This document shows, piece after piece, positions 1 to 11,142 of a stretch of DNA of 31,022 bases. Numbering within the stretch: position 1 is the stretch's first letter; every line of letters begins with the position of its first letter. Made by a program: the position numbers and the translations under genes. The stretch is from NCBI RefSeq assembly GCF_000090795.2, contig NW_003546517.1, forward strand, positions 49,331-80,352. Reading direction: 5' to 3'. The notes beneath the pieces were generated by a model. It did no database searches and was not told the origin of the DNA. It was given only the letters and a program-made list of their open reading frames with translations. Source of the stretch: Amphimedon queenslandica (taxonomy: Eukaryota > Porifera > Demospongiae > Haplosclerida > Niphatidae).

Positions 1-284
1 GATCTTCTAGTGTAGGTATCGATCATCTTCTGCTTTTTAGCTACGGGTTGCTCTGCTTCCGAGAACTGCAAAGGGTGCTTACATTTCAAGTGTTCCTTCA
101 ATGAGCTAGTTCTTCCATGGTAAGCCATTTTTGATTGGCATAAACTGCACTTAACAGCCGAGGTACCATCTTTGTCAAAAAATCCCCAAACTGTAGATTT
201 TCTTGCTTGAGACTGTTGAGAGCTTGAAGCAGTAGAACTTATAGAAGAACGTGAATGAGATTGAGAACAGCCTTCCTCTGCCAT
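1..284 (-). CDS. hAT-type transposase, N-terminal part with BED zinc finger (runs off the window)
   Basis: The frame starts at the ATG at 284-282 and stays open for 94 codons to the window edge. After a Ser/Gln-rich leader of about 34 residues comes a BED-type finger: STVWGFF, then KCSLC with the Cys pair, then LKEHLKCKH supplying the last ligands. A basic stretch (AKKQKM) and the phrase IDTYTRR follow, as in many hAT transposases and ZBED proteins. In this family the BED finger binds the transposon ends; the catalytic RNase H-like domain and dimerisation domain would lie beyond base 1. The gene points away from a hAT-like terminal sequence about 170 bases upstream, which supports a transposon rather than a domesticated ZBED gene. 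No stop or frameshift is seen in the visible part. Whether the complete gene is intact cannot be judged. Confidence 0.8.
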   Translation of the reverse strand, partial: MAEEGCSQSHSRSSISSTASSSQQSQARKSTVWGFFDKDGTSAVKCSLCQSKMAYHGRTSSLKEHLKCKHPLQFSEAEQPVAKKQKMIDTYTRR

Positions 285-454
285 TTTACAAATGTGTTTA
301 TTATGATGTAATAATTATTATATTAATTTAATTAATTAATGCATGTTATTATAGTTATAAAAACAATATGGCGATTACTGTGTGCTAAAAAACATAATCG
401 ATTAGCCACACAGGAATCGATTAATCGATTAAACGATTAATTGTTGCAGCCTTA
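1..454 (-). mobile_element. hAT element, 5' end with terminal inverted repeat
   Basis: Read on the minus strand from 454, the end begins TAAGGCTGCAACAATTAATC and continues into several ATCGATTA motifs (about 454-397). Many animal hAT elements have ends of the form CAGGGCTGCAACTAATCGATTA, so this fits a mutated hAT terminus. The BED-finger gene at 284 reads inward from it. The 8 bases next to the end (GTGATTAG, 455-462) would be the target duplication, but the other end lies outside the window and cannot be compared. Confidence 0.7.
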
Positions 455-663
455 GTGATTAGTTACATGAATGAATAATGACAACTTTACTAGATGCTTA
501 TATTTTACCTTCATCATTTGAACTGCCACTATAATGTCTTTGGTCAGCAATATTGTCCAATGAATTATGTATACCTATATTTTTGTTTTTTAATCAGTCA
601 TAAAATATTATATTTTTTACTTGTAGCACTGAAGGTTATATCAACACACTCATCAATTCTCCT

Positions 664-2900
664 TCACTTTCTTCTTCTTGGTTGTAAATCATACTCAGCC
701 ATGTCAAGATCTTTGTTTCCTCTGCAATTGGAACTGATAGATCCTCTGCACATGGAGTTTACTACACAAAGGGTAAGTGTGTTAATTTGGAACTCCTTTA
801 CAGTTGGATTTTCATGTGTCCTACCAATTTGCCGATGGCATCCATAAAACTTTTCTAGTTGATCTTGGTATAGTCTTCTGCTGAAGAACACAGTGACACC
901 AGGAACAATAAAAAGGTACTGTACTAATTCACTAATTGACTTCACTATTTATACAATGTATATAATTAAGCAATAGTCACAATTTTCAAAACTTACTTGT
1001 CATTCCTAATCCACTTAATGTTTCAGCGCTTAACTTCATATTCTTTTTTCATCATTAGGTATCTCTAAACTCTTGATGCTGTCATCTTACTCATTCAGGT
1101 ATGTCAAGAATGTATCCTCTAACCACTATAATTTATAATAGCTATATAAATTAGGATACAATGTCAATCAAAATAATACCTGTAGTCTAAAATCACTTCC
1201 CTAATAGTATGGATTCTGAAAAGCCTTTTTCTTCCTTTGTCCATCAATAAAGTTCCTGACGTTTATAGTTGAAAAATTTATTGAATAATCCAGTAACACG
1301 GGCTGTTTCTTGTGCTGTGTCTCCTCCAAATAAAGTGCTTTTGATACAGATTCACTTGGCACCTAAAAAGACTAATTACTTTACTGCTCAAAAATTTTCA
1401 CTGCACAATGCAACTCTAATGGTTTCATTATGTTAGCAGCAAGATCCACACTCATTTTGGAAAAGTTTGTCATATGTACGTGCTCGTATTTTAACTAAAA
1501 AAGCAGTACTAAGCCATTCTTTGCGCTTGATTTTATATATATATCTCGTAGGTGATCCTAGGAAATTAATTACCATTCTTCTATAAAATTGATTACTTCC
1601 TTGTAGAACAAACACTCATATCTTACCCAAAAAGGTCACGATGGCGATGCCCAGCAGTTGCGTGTTGTTTTTAATAGGTGGCGTGGGTCAGAAAAAATAT
1701 CTGTTAGCTGTGTAAATGGATTCTGTGTCTTGTGTACTAGTTGTCTTCTTGAGTCGTGAAGTCTAATAAATCTACGATTTGTAGAGGCTCCATCAGATTT
1801 GCAGCCAAGAAGTTACAATAATAATATTATAAATTGAATAGTTATTGTAATAACTACATCACTATCCCTGTGTCCTACGTATTTATGTAATGATTTTAAA
1901 TTATTTATATGAAATCCAATTCTTTCCAATCTGTTAATAGATTCTCAATTGGCAAATGTCCAGCAATATTCTACTAGGAAAGAAAGCATACGGGAACTCA
2001 AGGCTAGAGAACAATCCTTTGACAATAAAGGTCATCATTGAATTAGATAGTCTGAAATCATCAATGCCTCAAGTTGACTAGAAGTATCTCCTAAACAGGT
2101 GAATTCTATAAGCTCTCCTATTATAAAGTATATATAATGTACTTATATAATTTTTTATTATTATAATTTTGCTTTTTTACCAGAATACTTATGAAAAGCT
2201 AGATCTTTCTAATGTGCATCTCATCTAGTAACAGGATCACATTCTTTTCTCTTTCTTCACAGTGACATAGTTGTGCTGCAGTATGGATTTGGGCATTAGT
2301 GTCACTCGAAAAATCTGGCTGTGATTTAACTTAGTGAGTATAGTCACGCAGCAGTCTCTGAGATGGTAATCGTATGCACTGTGTCATTGTCTGGTATGCA
2401 GCTTGAGACTGGTGTCGAATTAGCATGCACAGTCTTATCATCAGTGGATGCCACCACATTGCTCGAGAGTCGAATTTTTTTGGACTTGTACTTGTTGCTC
2501 CCAGAATATTCTGTGAAGCGACTCTGGTGTGTAACTTGATCACATTCATTTAAAACTATCTCTTTCAAATCATTGTGATCATTTTGATTCAGTGATAAAC
2601 TCTGCTTTGCTATTGGTGTTATGATTTTATTGTCTAAGCGGTCTTGCTGTTTTTTAACTTTTGTTAACTATTTGTGCAATGCCTCCATTCGATGATTCAT
2701 TTCTTCTTTTGTTAGATATTTGTAGGGAACAGTTGTTGTTGCGTCTGTGTTAGCTGTGTTACGACACTCAGCATGGCACTTTTGGACCATCAGGGTTCTC
2801 CTTTGTTGCATGCAAGATGGACAAAAGGATGGAAACTTATGACAGAGAATGTGACAGCTTGGATTATGTATTATTTGGCTTCCTGTAAGTAGGAAAATAA
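664..2900 (-). pseudogene. P-element/THAP9-like transposase, decayed
   Basis: Fragments of one transposase appear in order along the minus strand, split over several frames. At about 2880-2790 there is a Cys-rich piece (CHILCHKFPSFC, then SC). At 2720-2640 there is a coiled-coil-like piece (KYLTKEEMNHRMEALHK). At 2460-2331 comes IRLPSQRLLRDYTH, then at about 2230 LLLDEMHI, then at about 1790 SDGASTNRRFIRLHD and SDPRHLLKTTRNCW. FSKMSVDLAAN lies near 1450 and GGDTAQETARVTGLFNKFF near 1300. The C-terminal piece (945-664) contains LYQDQLEKFYG and HENPTVKEF. These match the P-element/THAP9 pattern, including the DEMHI region of the RNase H-like core and the QDxLExFFG motif. In-frame stops and frame changes are frequent; some could be introns, but several are clearly lesions. 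No THAP zinc finger and no terminal repeats were found. The family call is fairly sure; the limits are approximate. Confidence 0.75.
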
Positions 2901-2912
2901 TACTCTATTAAA

Positions 2913-3194
2913 TCATGGCTTGTGCCATGAGCCATACTTTAGCTTGGCTAAATTGATGATGGTGTTTATATGCACTATTTCTATTAAAATGAATATAAGT
3001 GTAGTAAGTTTACCCATTGGCAAGGTAACTTGTGCTTTAGTGAAATAAATATTTGTCATATCAAATTCTTGTAATTGGTTTCCTATACATACAATGCCCT
3101 TCTTTATTTTTGACATGGAGTGATGAAGTTCAGAAGCACTGTTAAGCTGTGTATTTTCAATAATATTAGGAGGGATCTGTGCCTCATAGCCATC
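2913..3194 (-). other. open minus-strand frame upstream of the P-like transposase, possible N-terminal exon
   Basis: A frame bounded by stops runs from 3194 to 2913 (about 94 codons; first Met at 3116). It includes IPPNIIENTQLNSASELHHS and FTKAQVTLPMG, followed by GGTAAACTT, which could be a splice donor. It lies just upstream of, and on the same strand as, the first recognisable P-like fragment, so it may be the linker exon between a THAP domain and the transposase. I do not recognise the sequence, and chance openness in AT-rich DNA is possible. Confidence 0.3.
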
Positions 3195-3199
3195 TCAAA

Positions 3200-6100
3200 A
3201 TACAGTCATAAAAACATTATTTTTATCATTTCTATTGCTGAATTAATGTATAAAGCATGCAGGTAGTGATAAGTACCACAGACTATGTAGTACATATAAA
3301 TTAATATGCTATCCTCATGTCAAAAACTATAGTACCTTATTGTATTTGGCCATTTTCCTCTTTAGCTTCTTTTTTGTTACATAGGTTCATTTGTTACATA
3401 GGTTCAATAGATTCAGCTCTAAAAACAAGCATATTTGGACATTATGAAGTAAATGAAGCACTGTTGATATTATAACTATTCTATCCTCATGTAGCTGTAT
3501 TTGATACATCTTATAATGATATAACAATGATAGTTATAGTTACACTTTACAAATTATAAGTTGAATAAATTCTAAGCTTATTACGCATTGTAAAAATGCA
3601 TAGTTTTTGTCAGGTCTTATTGTAATGCATTTTCTTTCACTGTTCTGTTAGTTTATATCACTAAAGTAAACATTTAAAAGTATTTCAAGCTATGAAATTA
3701 TCCGGAATTTTTTATACAATTGCAAGTAATGGAGCAATTTTCTTACTATTGTCACTATGGTCTCCACATAGCGCCTGAAGGAAAGATGATTACAAAGTCT
3801 GTCCCGCGCTTAATTGCATTGATTTGAATGGGATGACGTGATCAGTTTCCATTGTATGTTACATAGTTATAAAATTTTTTTTTTTTCGCCAATTGAGGAC
3901 AGTAAAGTGCCACATTGTAAGTCTTTATTATGATGTACTAAGTTATATTCCACAATAGTATCAAAACATAGCAAGGAGAGCTGGCACTGGTAGGAAAAGG
4001 AGGCAGAGGCTCTTAGGATCATGAGGAACCAAAAATCATAACTTTTATGAACTTTAGTTTAAAAACTTAGGTCATATATAATAATAATAGATGTACATGT
4101 AGATATAATAAAAAAATATTCAAATTGTCAATGAAAAATGATTTAGCGTAAAGCAAAGATGAAAATACATTAGCAATGGCTGGTGTTCATTTGACAAGAC
4201 ATAAATGGTCCAATGCTTTTCTTTCTATCAATCATCATAGAAGGAAAATACACATATTCGATGATTTAAGAAATAAATAACACCTAAATAGCCCTTTTTA
4301 TGGACATACTAATGACATACATGAACCTGCACAGTGCCGTCATTCATACTCTTATTAAAAAATAAAAACATGTTTTAATTTGCTTACTAACGCCATCCAA
4401 AATTAAGATTTGTTTATAAGACTTGCACTGTTCAAAAACATATAAATAGAACATATAAATACTTTCCAATTGCAAATGAGAACATGCATGCACATAATAT
4501 TATTACAATAAACTTAGAATCATCAAGAAAAGATGCGCTGGCAAACAATAACTTAGAGTGAGAGTACTTATTGTGGCCATGCTTATACACAGTAAAAAAT
4601 GAAAGTTGAATTTAACCCACTTTTGTATGTTACTGAAATTGCAACCTGGGTAACCCACTTACTGGTAACTTTAACTTCTTATTTTGGTGGGTTAATTTAA
4701 CCACCTTACCATTAACCACATGTTACAGTTATTTTCACCCCCCACAATACATGGATTAAGACCAAACATTACCATTTTTTTAGTTAAATAACCACCATGG
4801 ATGTGAATTAAGCTTATACTTAAAGTGTCAATTAACTTCAAAATATACAATGAATTTGGTTAAATTATTAGTTCCTTTGTAGTTAAATTAACTCTAAAAT
4901 TTAAGTTATTTTAATCTAAATAATTTTGAAAGTACAGATTTACAAAGATCTAAAATTATATTGATTTACATAAAATTGACATTAAAATACAAGTAAATAT
5001 AACAATAACGTAAGTAAAATAAATAGTAAAATAGTAAAAAAAATAGTAAAATAGAAAAAACTTAAGTAAAATCAACAGTAAACAATAAACGACAAATTAG
5101 TTACAACACATATTATAGTTGATGATGCTGACAGTTCCACCTTGAGTTCTTTGTATTCCTGTCGCCTTAAAACTATAAATAGTTTGTAAAAGTCTATTTT
5201 TTAACATAATGTCATACCATTTTTACAATGACATTATTAGCTCCAATAGTTTACTATGGCTCAATAATTACTTTTTTATGATCTATAAATGGTATACCAT
5301 AATGCCCTGGTTAGATTCATTGCTAGACACTCAATGTGTTATATTCACTTCCAAGTAAGAAGGTGCACTATAAAACTATCCACACAATGTCATAGAATTG
5401 CTTCCGCCTGTCACCGTTTAAAAAGAGGTGACCTGGGCACAATATGGCAACTACATTAAAAAAATAACAAAAATGGCTCCCGCACTGGCACTGTTCTTTT
5501 CACGGCTAAATCACTAGCAAAACGCATTATATAAGCATTAAAAATTAGTAAAGGCGAGAGAGTTAACCTACAAGCACAGGTAGAAAGCATGACCAGAAGA
5601 GAAATGGTATAATTTAATTGAAGTAATAATTTTTTACATTATTATCAAATATTTATATTGTATATTCTGAAAATCTGTCAACAGCCTAACAAATATGGTC
5701 AATGACGCTGTCAGGCAGGTTATAAGTGATAGTAGCAAAGGAATAGACCTCATTACTACATAAGAAACCAGCCCAGGAACTGCCACCACTGGGACCAGAA
5801 GGCCTTGCTGACTACTAATTTTCAGCCACCCTCATGAAGTAGAAGTGGTTACAGCAAAAGATTCTCACTTGGTCCTCAATCAGATCCTACTACTGGTAGC
5901 AGTTGCAACATTCAACGATCCACTGGAAGTAGTAAATACAAACATTATATTATGCTATATTATTTAGCAAATACAATAACAGAGTTGAATGGATGTAGGG
6001 ATAGTGAGAAGCTTCCTGTAATTGTGTACATCTTCCCAACTGTACCAAGTAATGCCGATCAAAATATGGCAGTACTGTAATAATAATATACCAGCAAAAG

Positions 6101-6449
6101 TATATGCTAGTACGAGCCTAAAAAATATTAATGCCAATTAATGTATGATTACATTACACATTATACTTACTTCTGCATAATAAACTTGAGTTACGATTAC
6201 AAGACTGAACTATTAGTGAATTGAAATTCAGCACAAATCACATGATTATACTATAATAATAATAGTAATAACAGTAAATAAATATAATTTTGATAATTAT
6301 AATAATAACAAATAATACTTGACTGTATTTGATCACCCTTTGGTTAACTATACAACACTATCACCAACATGTGCATCCCAATAGCCAATCCTATATCTAT
6401 GCACAAAATGGCTGCTCTCCATCCCCATCACACATACATTATTTTATAT
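3200..6449. other. AT-rich intergenic stretch, no gene recognised
   Basis: No frame with recognisable protein similarity was found on either strand. Small items only: a perfect 17-bp tandem duplication at 3373-3406 (TTTGTTACATAGGTTCA twice), and a segment at about 4600-4920 rich in TTAACC/GGTTAA words that resembles the ends or subterminal part of a small element but gives no clear pair of terminal repeats. At 5700-5935 short open stretches occur in the plus direction (for example DAVRQVISDSSKGIDLITT) but match nothing I know. Confidence 0.5.
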
Positions 6450-7241
6450 ATTCCTATATGTAGGATTGAGGTTGATTTTTCAAGATGGCGGCTGTTTTTA
6501 TTATTATCAAACATTATACCTCTTTTATCTTACGTTGTACAGCCTTATAAATGGCTTAGATGAGCTCTCCTTTACTGAGCAATTTTCCTGGTACCTTTAA
6601 AGTGGACTGTACTGCAGCGTGAGCTTTTGAAGAATAGGCCCAAATTCAATTTTTTTTGCAAAAATTTTCAGATTTTTTCTTCTTTAATTTTTCTTCTCCG
6701 CACCATATAATCTTTTAAACTACAGAAACGCTAAAGTTGGCTTTTACATCATTTCTTTTTACTTGAGTCAAGGACCACAAAGGTGGCTTAAAAAAGAAGC
6801 AAGAACAGAGATCAAAATGGAAGACTGATTCCAGCTGCAAACAGGCGTGGGTTTGTGGTTTGACGACATTTCAATTTAAGCGCACGTGATTAGCATGAAT
6901 ATAATTAAAGTAACTACAGAATTTAATTTATAAATTTAAAAAAAAAGAAAGGAAACAAGTAAATAAAAACATTAGAAATGGAAAAGTAGTACGGATTGAG
7001 TTGGAAAAAAGTAAAGAAACATGAGGGTACTTGCAATCTGGAGTGGTAAGGAATCTTACACCACTGCATAAAAAATATTATCCAAAAGCATTGAATTATC
7101 CACACAGGCTACTACATGATAACTAAGAAGCCATGTTCTTCATGCAGTGGTGTAGGATTTCTTACCACACCAGTTTGCAAGTACCCTCCTGTTTCTTTAC
7201 TTTTTAAAATTTAATCCTGCTACTTTTCCATTTTTTATGTT
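6450..7241 (+). mobile_element. repeat family copy A, ending in a foldback
   Basis: The segment starting CCTATATGTAG (about 6450) matches the segment starting at 10251 over more than 600 bases, at roughly 80 percent identity by eye. Shared landmarks are TTATCTTACGTTGTACAGCC, AAAGTGGACTGTA and GCACGTGATTAGCATGAATA. The right-hand part folds back: 6967-7069 pairs with 7142-7241 around a loop of about 72 bases. The arm tip reads CACTGCAT on the left and ATGCAGTG on the right. There is no coding capacity that I recognise, so this would be a non-autonomous repeat. The superfamily is unknown. Confidence 0.7.
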
Positions 7242-7282
7242 TTTTTTTCTTTCAACACTAATTTCAAACACATTATAACTAC

Positions 7283-7528
7283 CTGAAGTATTGAGCATAA
7301 CTAGTATCATGTGGTAAAGCCTCAATATGATCGTAATTTCCGACTAAATCAGCAAGTGAGACAGCATTTACAGTGCCTTCTTTTAGTGCCTAAAGACCCC
7401 TAAGCTTGATCAAGCCTTTCTATAACTGGTCCTTGTCTTCTTTGAGAGTAAAATGAAACAATTTAGTATCAAAACCCTTCTCTGCCTGCGTTTCTCCTTG
7501 AAGAAGCCACATCATCTAGAGCAGACAT
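7283..7528 (-). pseudogene. unrecognised protein fragment, broken, ending at a possible splice donor
   Basis: Starting at the ATG at 7528-7526 the minus strand reads SALDDVASSRRNAGREGF. After a one-base shift it continues FDTKLFHFTLKEDKDQL, stop, KGLIKLRGL, stop, and then ALKEGTVNAVSLADLVGNYD and EALPHDTSYAQYF. The composition is protein-like, and both stops fall where GAG or GAA would fit (TAG). The frame ends at CAG followed by GTAGTT, a possible 5' splice site at 7282. I do not recognise the family. It could be an exon of a dead transposon gene or a host pseudogene. It lies immediately beside the foldback of repeat copy A. Confidence 0.45.
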
Positions 7529-7676
7529 TTTTACATGTGAAAAAAACGGAAGCCACCATGCCCAAGGCACCGCCTTTTATGCCGCACCTTGTTTAAAACA
7601 GCAAAAATTCATGGAAATGTATGGCTAAAATTTATTTCTTTTTTCACAAATTTTCATGCACATTCACCTGTTACAC

Positions 7677-7955
7677 ACAGTCACCAACATGTAATGATAA
7701 TGTAAAAAAGTGTAGCTGATGTTTAATTCATTCATTTAACTGTTACAAACAAAATGATAATAAATAAGTGAAATGTTGATTCCATTTAAGATGGATTCAA
7801 CTGCTACACATAAAATGATTATAAGTAAGTGTGATGTCGATTCCATTTATGACAGATTCAACTGTTACACATAAAATGATAATAAAAAATTGTAATGTTG
7901 ATTCCATTCAAGACTAATTCAACTGTTAAACATAAAATGACAATAAATAATATCA
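7677..7955 (+). repeat. 61-bp tandem repeat, about 4.5 copies
   Basis: The landmark AACTG followed by a (T)TACACATAAAATGAT-like segment starts at 7738, 7799, 7860 and 7921, a spacing of exactly 61 each time. A more diverged copy precedes it from 7677 and the last copy decays after about 35 bases. Copies differ by several substitutions, so the array is not young. It has no coding potential. Confidence 0.85.
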
Positions 7956-7959
7956 ATAT

Positions 7960-8716
7960 TGAAAGAACTTGTTACTACTATCTTGTGAAGCCTAATGAGG
8001 ATTGGCAAGACGGTTTAAAGAAAGGTATCCTTGAAAAAATGAACCGTGAGAAATAGTAATTGTTGCCACCAAAATTCAGCTTCATGATTAAAAACTGCAT
8101 ACTTTTAGTGAACAAAAATAAAACAATACATGAATAGAGGCAGACAAATGATACCAACCTCAGTTTATTGTGCTGGGAGATAAGACTTCAACATTACATC
8201 ATATCAGTCAGCTTAGGCCATGTGTCAAAATTAATTATCTAGACAAAACATTAGATAGCCATTGTTAGAAATACTTTCATAGTTTTTACTATAATACAAG
8301 CAAAGAGTTTACTTATTCTTCTTAGTCTCAACAAAGTCAGCTGTTCACACAACTGTTCAGAATAACGTGTGGTTTAGATATTTTCATCTAAAATGAATAA
8401 TAGCAATTTAAAATCCTTGGCTCACATTTGCAATATTTTATGCATGTTAGAAGACAGGAACAGTACTAATAATAAAGCACCAAAACCTGAGTCAACAATG
8501 GTGGGCAAATGACATAGAAGACTGCTGCTGCAACTGACCACTATACCCAGCAGGCACTGCTGTTCTGCACATGCTCAGTGTGCGTAACCATATGCTATGG
8601 TTAAAAATTTATTGCCAATGTTAAATTATTCTTAATGGTGTGGTTATTTTTTCCAACTCGCATTAGGGTATTAGTAACACGGTAGCGTTACTTAGTAGGA
8701 TTCACCCCCAAATAAA
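7960..8716. other. stretch with no recognised gene
   Basis: No frame or repeat that I can support was found. The interval is AT-rich with scattered short open frames. Confidence 0.5.
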
Positions 8717-8893
8717 ATGGCTGCCACGACTTTTGCAGCATTGCTTTACCAGGAAAACGAGCTTCTATGCTCCTAGATTTTATAGAGGACCTTATATTGA
8801 TCAGAGGACTCCATTTGTACCACTAGCGTGGCTCTAGGCCCTGTCTGATCAGAATTTCAAAAATCAGCGAACCGGCCGTTTTGTTTAGCTACC
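8717..8893 (+). pseudogene. short possible coding remnant
   Basis: From the ATG at 8717 the plus strand reads MAATTFAALLYQENELL and then stops. Another frame continues with LLDFIEDLILIRGLHLYH. The pattern of Met-Ala start, hydrophobic-acidic leader and IED/R phrases recalls the N-termini of PIF/Harbinger transposases, but no diagnostic motif is present. It may be chance. Confidence 0.2.
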
Positions 8894-8895
8894 TT

Positions 8896-8928
8896 CTTTC
8901 ATCTTCATCATCATCATCATCTTCATCA
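8896..8928 (+). repeat. TCATCT/TCATCA microsatellite
   Basis: Short run of CTTCATCATCATCATCATC type triplets. Confidence 0.8.
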
Positions 8929-9670
8929 AATCCTGTCAATCCAGTTGTCAGTGTGTATCTTGGTATTAGTTGATGATACAAGGATAATTCATAAACCAAT
9001 CTACTCCAAAAGTCTATGCGCAGGTCCATGTCCCATCAAACCAATCTTCAAGAAAGGAAAAGTGATACTATGACTGCTGGATTATACCATCTTAGCTACA
9101 TGCAACCATTTTATTAATTACAGAAATATGTGCTCAAAAATTTGGGCGTGATTGCGCATGCTGAGATTTGCAGTTCTAATTAATCAGATTTAAAATTAAA
9201 AAATGAAAGAGTCAAGGTAGGTAAAATTATTGTTTTCTTTAGTTACGATGCATGATGTTTTACACAAGTAATCATCAGAAATTAAAAGAACACTCTTCTT
9301 ATCTGCCCAAGTCTTACTGTGTTGTATATTGTCTATAATTTGTGTTTGTAATTTACTGATATCTAACTAATAATTGTGAATTGTTATAATTATTGAATTG
9401 GGTGCGGCTATAAGGGGTGTGATTTGTGCTTGCTCAGATTGTAGAACTTGTGCCATTTTATGGTGGACAGTGCTACTCTTACTGACTGATCTAAGTGATC
9501 TTGAAAGTGAAACTGTTTAAGCTGATTTTGAATTTTTCTTAAAGTGCTGGTCATTAACAAGATTTTCAAAGATAAGCTTTAATATTACCATAATTGATAA
9601 CAGTAATCATGTTATTGATAATTACTACTGAAAATAGAATTTAACAACACGTTGATTCTCTTACTGCATA

Positions 9671-9692
9671 TCTATATATATATATATATATA
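9671..9692 (+). repeat. (TA)n microsatellite
   Basis: An alternating TA run of about 20 bases just upstream of the Helentron-like coding region. Such runs are also preferred insertion sites of some transposons. Confidence 0.85.
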
Positions 9693-9705
9693 GCTGTTAT
9701 AAGTC

Positions 9706-10240
9706 ATGCCTAACTGAAGGGGGAAAGCATCTGCTAAAAAGCTTAGAAAATTGATGAAAGAGAAATGGGCTAGGGCTAAAGCAAAGTGTAGTGTTGATGA
9801 AAAGCATGATATCACTGCAGAGCCTGCATTAGATTCCAGTGCTAATGTTGAATGCTGTGGTGGCGTCCTTAATGAAGAGTTGTGAGATGTTGCTCAGAGC
9901 AGGAAGTTATTTCTGGCTCTGTGTGTGATCATAACCCAGACTTATGTAATGTCACAGAGTTTGTCGTACCTTCGGCTGTTGATGACGCAGACCCTTTGTT
10001 CTTTCTGATCCCCCAGAATGTAATGATTGGTCTGTGTGGTATCATAACCCGCCAGAGTTGTTTGACAACACACAGTTTGAAGTCGCCACTACTCATGAAG
10101 ATGACATAACTGTCAGAGATAAACAGTTAATGAAAAAAAAGGAGAGGTCAAAGCAAATTTAGTATAAAAATCATGGCAAAAGCCTAGCCAAATCAAAATA
10201 TATCGGACCCAAAATAAACAGAAAGTATGAGATTATTACA
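9706..10240 (+). pseudogene. N-terminal part of Helentron-like protein, broken by an inserted repeat
   Basis: From the ATG at 9706 the frame reads MPN, stop, then RGKASAKKLRKLMKEKWARA and an acidic/Ser segment to ELCCGGVL-like sequence near 9880. It then shifts frames: at 9882-10020 one frame reads EQEVISGSVCDHNPDLCNVT, and another resumes at about 10015 with PECNDWSVWYHNPPELFDN and THEDDITVRDKQLMKKKERS. It ends with NHGKSLAKSKYIGPKINRKY near 10230. The sequence then leaves the protein at a repeat that also occurs at 6.4 kb, and the protein resumes at 11143. This leader is basic at first and then acidic. Similar leaders precede the Rep-like region in Helentron-like proteins, but I know no function for it. 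Confidence 0.55.
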
Positions 10241-10250
10241 TAGGCGGTAG

Positions 10251-11142
10251 CCTATATGTAGTATTGAGGTTGCTTTTTCAAGATGACAACTGTATTTATG
10301 ATTTTTAAACCCTTATAACTCTTTTATCTTACGTTGTACAGCCTTATAAATGGCTTAGATGAGTTTTCCTTCACAGAGCAATTTTCCTGGTATCTTTAAA
10401 GTGGACTGTAATGTAGCGAGAGCTTTTTTGAAGAATACGCCCAAATTCAATTTTCTGCAAACTTCAGACTTTTTCTCCTTTCTTTCATCTTCTTCTATGG
10501 CCCCTCTAATCTTTTAAACCAGACAACTGCTCCAGTTTGCTTTTACATCATTCCTTTGTGCTTGGGTCAAGGACAACAAAGGTGGATTCCAAAAGAATGA
10601 AGTAGAGAACAAAATGGAAGTCAAAATCCAGCTGCAGACACCGCGTGGGTTTGTGATTTGACGCCATTTTAATTTATGTGCACGTGATTAGCATGAATAT
10701 GATTAATCTAACCACAGAATGTAATTTATTAATTTAAGAAAAAAGAATGGAAACAAGTAAATAAAAAACATTAAAAATGGAAAAGCAGTAGGATTAAAAT
10801 GGGAAAAAGTAAAGAAACAAGAAAGTACTTGCAAACTGGTGTGAGAAGATATCCTACACCACTGCATGAACTTGCAAAAGACAATGGTTATTTCCCAAAT
10901 ACTGAGCATGCACCATGAAGGCTTACACAGTTACACTAGTGAAGACTTTGTTTCATGCAGTGGTGTAGGATATCTTCTCACACCAGTTGCAAGTACGNNN
11001 NNNNNNNNNNNNNNNNNNNNNNNNNNNNNNNNNNNNNNNNNNNNNNNNNNNNNNNNNNNNNNNNNNNNNNNNNNNNNNNNNNNNNNNNNNNNNNNNNNNN
11101 NNNNNNNNNNNNNNNNNNNNNNNNNNNNNNNNNNNNNNNNNN
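10251..11142 (+). mobile_element. repeat family copy B, inserted in the Helentron coding region
   Basis: About 600 bases match copy A at 6450, beginning CCTATATGTAGT. As in copy A the right part folds back: the left arm ends at 10870 (CACTGCATGAA) and the right arm starts at 10952 (TTCATGCAGTG), with a loop of about 81 bases. The visible 45 bases of the right arm (to 10997) differ from the left arm by a single missing base. The assembly gap hides the rest. Protein sequence belonging to the Helentron lies on both sides, so this copy inserted after the Helentron arrived. The target duplication cannot be read because of the gap. Confidence 0.7.
10998..11142. other. assembly gap (145 N)
   Basis: A run of N. 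It starts inside the right arm of a foldback, a structure known to disrupt sequencing and assembly, so its true length may differ. Confidence 1.

Noticed and set aside
494-847. 117-codon plus-strand frame
   Set aside because: It overlaps the C-terminal fragment of the P-like transposase on the other strand and has no protein-like pattern.
6369-7105. Short open frames on both strands
   Set aside because: They lie in repeat copy A. Similar frames arise at the copy near 10.7 kb only because the DNA is repeated.
4600-8720. A large element bounded by TTAACC-rich ends at 4.6 and 8.6 kb
   Set aside because: The two regions share only short AT-rich words. No alignable inverted or direct repeat was found.
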